Shown here in pieces: positions 6,263 to 9,121 of a DNA stretch of 9,121 nt. The notes beneath the pieces are model-generated. The model was not told where the DNA came from, made no database searches, and saw only the letters and a program-made list of their open reading frames with translations. The position numbers were made by a program, and so were the translations under genes. Location: contig DGEO01000037.1 of assembly GCA_002385985.1 (NCBI GenBank), forward strand, positions 166,779 to 175,899. The letters are read 5' to 3'. The stretch is from Anaerolineaceae bacterium UBA3924 (GTDB lineage: Bacteria; Chloroflexota; Anaerolineae; Anaerolineales; Anaerolineaceae). Each line of letters opens with the position of its first letter. Within the stretch, counting starts at the first letter, position 1.

Positions 6263-7992
6263 GGCTCCACCTCCAGGCTCCCCAGCATCCCGGCGTACAG
6301 CCCGCCGCCCCGGGCCAGCTGCTCGTGCCGCCCCTGCTCGACGATCCGGCCCGCCTGCATCACCAGGATCTGGTCGGCGTGCAGCACCGTCGGCAGGCGG
6401 TGCGCGACGATCAGCAGTGTGCGTCCCTGGCGCAGGCGCTGGATGGCCGCTTCGATCATGGCTTCCTGCTCTGCGTCCAGGTAGGCGGTCGGCTCGTCAA
6501 AGATTACCAGCGGAGCATCCCGCAGGAAAGCCCTTGCGATGGCCAGCCGCTGAGCCTGCCCGCCGCTCAGCCCCTTCCCGCCTTCACCCAGCATGGTGTC
6601 CAGTCCGTGCGGCAGGGAGTCGACATAATCCTCCAGCTGCGCCTGCCTGACGGCCTGCCGCAGCTGCTCCTCACTGGCCTCCGGACAGGCGATGCGCAGG
6701 TTTTCCGCGATGGTGCCGGTGAACAGCGCCGGCCGCTGAGGAACCCAGGCGACCTGCCGGCGCCAGTCCGCCAGGGGAAGATCGTTCAGCGGCACCTCGT
6801 TGACCAGAATCCGGCCTTGCTGCGGGTCGATGAAGCGCAGCAGCAGCTGGGTGACGGTCGTCTTCCCCGTCCCGCTGGAGCCGACCAGCGCGCTCAGCTG
6901 GCCGGGGCGCAGCTCAAAGCTCAGGTCCTGCACGGCAGCCTGCTCGCGTGATGGGTAGCAGTAGCTCACCTGCTCAAATCGGATGGAAAACGGCGGGCAT
7001 GGCAGGTGGGGCCGCCCGGGATTAACCTCCAGGTCCACCTCCGGCTGCGCATCCAGCACCTGATAGATTTTCTCCGCCGCGGTCAGCCCGCTCATGCTGG
7101 CGTGAAAGCGCACCCCGAGCTGGCGCAGCGGCGCGTAGAACTCGGGCGCCAGCAGCAGGATGAAAAAGGCCGGCTGAAACTCGATGCCGCCGTAAAGCAG
7201 CCGCAGTCCGATCTGGACGGCGACGATGGCTGTGGAGATGGTCCCGATGAACTCCAGCACCAGCGCGGAAAGAAAGGCCACCCGCAGCACGCTCATGGTG
7301 GTCTGGCGGTAGCGCTCCCCCACCGCGGCGATGCGCCCGGCCTGATCACTGCGGCCCAGCAGCTTGAGCGTGGTCAGCCCCTGCAGGGTGTCCAGAAAGA
7401 ACGCGCTCATCCGCCGCAGGGCGGTCCACTGCTGCCGGGTGTGCCGCTCTGCCAGCTTGCCGATCAGCACCATGAAAACCGGGATGAGCGGCGCGGTCAG
7501 CACCAGCACAAGGCCCGAGAGGGGATCGCGGGGGAACACCGCCGCCAGGATCGCCAGCGGAATCATCGCCGCCCAGAACACCTGCGGCAGGTACTGGCTG
7601 AAGTAGCGCTCCAGCTCGTCCACGCCCTGCAGCGCGGCCAATCCCAGGTCGCTGGTCTGCTCACCGCGGACGTAAGCCGGCCCCAGCCGGACCATATGCT
7701 CCAGAAGCTCGCGCCGCAGCCGGGCGCCCATGTCCCGGCCGAAGCGGCTGGCCAGCCCCTCGGTCAGAAAGGCCGCCAGTGACCGCAGCAGGATAAGCGC
7801 CAGCAGCCCAATGACCAGCCGCATGAGCGCCGGTACATCCATTCCGCCGAGAAAAACACCGTTCACCGCCTGGCTGAGCCACCAGGCCTGCCCGATCAGC
7901 AGCAGACCGCCCAGCAGGCCCATGCCCACCACCCTGCCGAACAGACCGGCAGTGGAAGCGGCAAGGCGTATCAGGCGGCGATCGATGTTCAT
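6259..7992 (-). CDS. cydD: CydD subunit of the heterodimeric CydDC ABC transporter
   Basis: This is a complete 577-residue membrane-ATPase fusion and the partner of CydC. The membrane domain spans about 15-310 with hydrophobic segments near 22-48, 55-77, 137-155, 160-178, 240-262 and 272-284. It includes LLAPEFYAPLRQLGVRFHA (280-298), a stretch typical of CydD. The ATPase has Walker A GSSGTGKTT (371-379), Q-loop Gln419, signature LSGGQ (475-479), Walker B LVIFDEPT (495-502) with Glu500, and H-loop His531, so both halves of the dimer look able to hydrolyse ATP. The start at 7992 gives the usual CydD opening (MNIDRRLIRL). A stop codon nine bases upstream in frame rules out an earlier start. No Shine-Dalgarno precedes it, which is odd beside the strong site of cydC. 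The gene follows the antiporter by 61 bases with no promoter I can see, so it may be read through from there. Confidence 0.92.
   Translation of the reverse strand: MNIDRRLIRLAASTAGLFGRVVGMGLLGGLLLIGQAWWLSQAVNGVFLGGMDVPALMRLVIGLLALILLRSLAAFLTEGLASRFGRDMGARLRRELLEHMVRLGPAYVRGEQTSDLGLAALQGVDELERYFSQYLPQVFWAAMIPLAILAAVFPRDPLSGLVLVLTAPLIPVFMVLIGKLAERHTRQQWTALRRMSAFFLDTLQGLTTLKLLGRSDQAGRIAAVGERYRQTTMSVLRVAFLSALVLEFIGTISTAIVAVQIGLRLLYGGIEFQPAFFILLLAPEFYAPLRQLGVRFHASMSGLTAAEKIYQVLDAQPEVDLEVNPGRPHLPCPPFSIRFEQVSYCYPSREQAAVQDLSFELRPGQLSALVGSSGTGKTTVTQLLLRFIDPQQGRILVNEVPLNDLPLADWRRQVAWVPQRPALFTGTIAENLRIACPEASEEQLRQAVRQAQLEDYVDSLPHGLDTMLGEGGKGLSGGQAQRLAIARAFLRDAPLVIFDEPTAYLDAEQEAMIEAAIQRLRQGRTLLIVAHRLPTVLHADQILVMQAGRIVEQGRHEQLARGGGLYAGMLGSLEVEP
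6269..6274 (-). promoter_or_regulatory. Ribosome binding site of cydC inside cydD
   Basis: On the minus strand GGAGGT lies six bases before the cydC ATG and inside the last codons of cydD. It fixes the cydC start and supports an ATGA-coupled pair made in equal amounts. Confidence 0.75.
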
Positions 7993-8022
7993 GAACGCGT
8001 TTCAAGGAGCTGTGAATGGATT

Positions 8023-8048
8023 GGCCCGGAGGGCCGGCTGCGCAGCCG
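8023..8048. terminator. Two tandem GC-rich hairpins between the antiporter gene and cydD
   Basis: GGCCC-GGA-GGGCC (8023-8035) is an inverted repeat with a three-base loop. It abuts CGGCTGCGCAGCCG (8035-8048), a perfect 14-base palindrome, and the two share one base. On the minus strand both come just after the antiporter stop. Neither is followed by a T-run (the next bases read AATCCATTC), so they fit a weak or factor-assisted terminator, an mRNA-stabilising structure or a binding site better than a standard terminator. Confidence 0.4.
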
Positions 8049-8053
8049 TCAGA

Positions 8054-9121
8054 TCAGTGCTGGCTGGCTTTGATGCGCTTCTCGACTTCGGCAAAGGCCT
8101 CGCTGGTGGCCAGTACCAGCATGGTATCACCCGGTTCCAGCACAGTCCCGCCGGTGGGGATGATCATGTCATCGTGCCGGGCAATGAGCACCACCAGGAA
8201 GTGCTGCGGCAGCCCCAGCTCGACGATGGCCTTGCCGGCCAGATTCGAGTTAGCGCCGACGTGCAGTTCCCTCAGCTGGTTGGTGTACCCGCCGGTGGGG
8301 CTTTCCTCAATGGGGAAGGTGCGCACCGGCCTCGGCACCTCATCCACCTTCAGCAGGCGGGCAACCCAGGGAATAAGCGGCCCCTGCGCCAGCACTGAGG
8401 TCAACACGACGAAGAACACCAGGTGGAAAATTGTGTCCGACTGCGGGATGTTCGCCAGCAGCGGGAAAGTCGCCAGCACCACCGGCACCGCGCCGCGCAG
8501 GCCCACCCAGGCGACGAAGGTCTTCTCATTGAGCTTCAGCGGCGAGAAGATCAGCGTCAGAAACACGCTCGCCGGCCGGGCGATGAACATCAGAATGAAG
8601 GACAGCAGCAGGCCAGGTCCGGCGATCGCCGGCAGCTGAGAGGGGAACACCAGCAGGCCCAGGGTGAGGAACAGAGCGATCTGCATCAACCAGGCCATGC
8701 CGCTGAAAAAGCGCAGGATACTGCGGCGGTGGATAAACTCCGCCTTGCCCAGCAGCAGGCCGATCAGGTACACCGAGAGAAAGCCGCTGCCGCCCAGCGC
8801 GCCCGGCAGTCCGTACCCCAGGAAGACAACCGTCAGGCCCAGTACCAGGTAGAGACCGTCATACCCCAGGCGGATGTGATTGAAGATATGCACCGCCAGC
8901 CGGCCAATGACAATGCCGAATATGGCCCCGATCCCCATCTGCTTGATGAACAGGGGAACCAGCTCCAGGAAGGTCACATCCGGCAGGGTGAGCAGCTGGA
9001 CCATGCCGATGGTGAGGAAGACCGCCATCGGGTCATTGCTTCCGGATTCCAGCTCGAGCAGCGCCCGGATTTTCGGCTTCAGGTGCACGCCCTTCGAGCG
9101 CAGAATGGAGAACACCGCGGC
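8054..9121 (-). CDS. CPA1-family K+ (or Na+)/H+ antiporter with C-terminal TrkA-C domain, N-terminus beyond the window
   Basis: The visible 355 residues are the C-terminal part of a NhaP2/CvrA-like cation/proton antiporter. The frame runs to the window edge, and the first visible residues read AAVFSILRSKG, so the GTG near the edge is an internal valine and not the start. Family marks are LESGSNDPMAV, holding the ND pair of the ion-binding region, and the late membrane motif VGLRGAVPVVLA, plus several hydrophobic helices. The last 80 or so residues (from about GGYTNQLREL) form a soluble TrkA-C domain ending in PGDTMLVLATSEAFAEVEKRI, which in this family binds a ligand and controls transport. 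It sits in the inner membrane and exchanges K+ or Na+ for protons, aiding pH, ion and osmotic balance. Which ion it carries cannot be read from the sequence. About a third of a typical protein of this kind is missing to the right. It lies upstream of cydDC on the same strand. Confidence 0.9.
   Translation of the reverse strand, partial: AAVFSILRSKGVHLKPKIRALLELESGSNDPMAVFLTIGMVQLLTLPDVTFLELVPLFIKQMGIGAIFGIVIGRLAVHIFNHIRLGYDGLYLVLGLTVVFLGYGLPGALGGSGFLSVYLIGLLLGKAEFIHRRSILRFFSGMAWLMQIALFLTLGLLVFPSQLPAIAGPGLLLSFILMFIARPASVFLTLIFSPLKLNEKTFVAWVGLRGAVPVVLATFPLLANIPQSDTIFHLVFFVVLTSVLAQGPLIPWVARLLKVDEVPRPVRTFPIEESPTGGYTNQLRELHVGANSNLAGKAIVELGLPQHFLVVLIARHDDMIIPTGGTVLEPGDTMLVLATSEAFAEVEKRIKASQH

Noticed and set aside
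8004..8639. A plus-strand AAGGAG six bases before an ATG at 8016, opening a 207-codon frame antisense to the antiporter
   Set aside because: The ribosome-binding-site spacing is ideal, but the protein is Ser/Pro/Thr-rich without any domain and lies wholly opposite a well-supported gene. Chance is more likely.
1..9121. CRISPR arrays, insertion sequences, phage genes, tRNA or rRNA
   Set aside because: I saw no regularly spaced repeats, transposase or integrase motifs, terminal inverted repeats or tRNA-like folds. Coding density is high throughout.

Overview
This is a GC-rich bacterial window of tightly packed genes with no sign of mobile DNA. It holds five complete genes and one gene cut by the right edge. 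The longest gaps are about 105-107 bases, so no stretch over 300 bases lacks a gene. The gene styles suggest Chloroflexota (Anaerolineae-like): a soluble GAF-PAS histidine kinase, a long CpXC zinc-ribbon protein, an archaeal-like class III aminotransferase and a TGTTATAAT extended -10. No rRNA or marker protein confirms this, so the assignment is an inference.

Left half, plus strand. After a short edge region comes a PLP-dependent class III aminotransferase (108-1466). Seven bases later a soluble sensor histidine kinase begins (1474-3030), and the two look co-transcribed. A 105-base gap follows. It holds the best promoter in the window, with a perfect extended -10 at 3095-3103, wrapped in inverted repeats that could be an operator and overlapping a possible terminator. 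The promoter drives a 450-residue CpXC-type protein (3136-4488), which has an N-terminal four-cysteine zinc ribbon and a long helical, glutamine/glutamate-rich body of unknown function.

Right half, minus strand, read right to left. A CPA1-type K+ or Na+/H+ antiporter with a C-terminal TrkA-C domain (8054 to the edge) is followed, after 61 bases with two tandem hairpins, by cydD (6259-7992) and cydC (4493-6262). The last two overlap by ATGA and encode the two halves of the heterodimeric CydDC ABC transporter, linked to thiol/haem homeostasis and cytochrome bd assembly. cydC and the CpXC gene converge with four bases between their stop codons, and both stops lie in one small hairpin.

I see no defence system, CRISPR array, prophage, insertion sequence, tRNA or rRNA. 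Most genes are recognisable families. The points most worth a second look are the CpXC protein and its palindromic promoter, the stop-to-stop hairpin, the conserved haem-ligand histidine in CydC, and the aminotransferase-kinase pairing.
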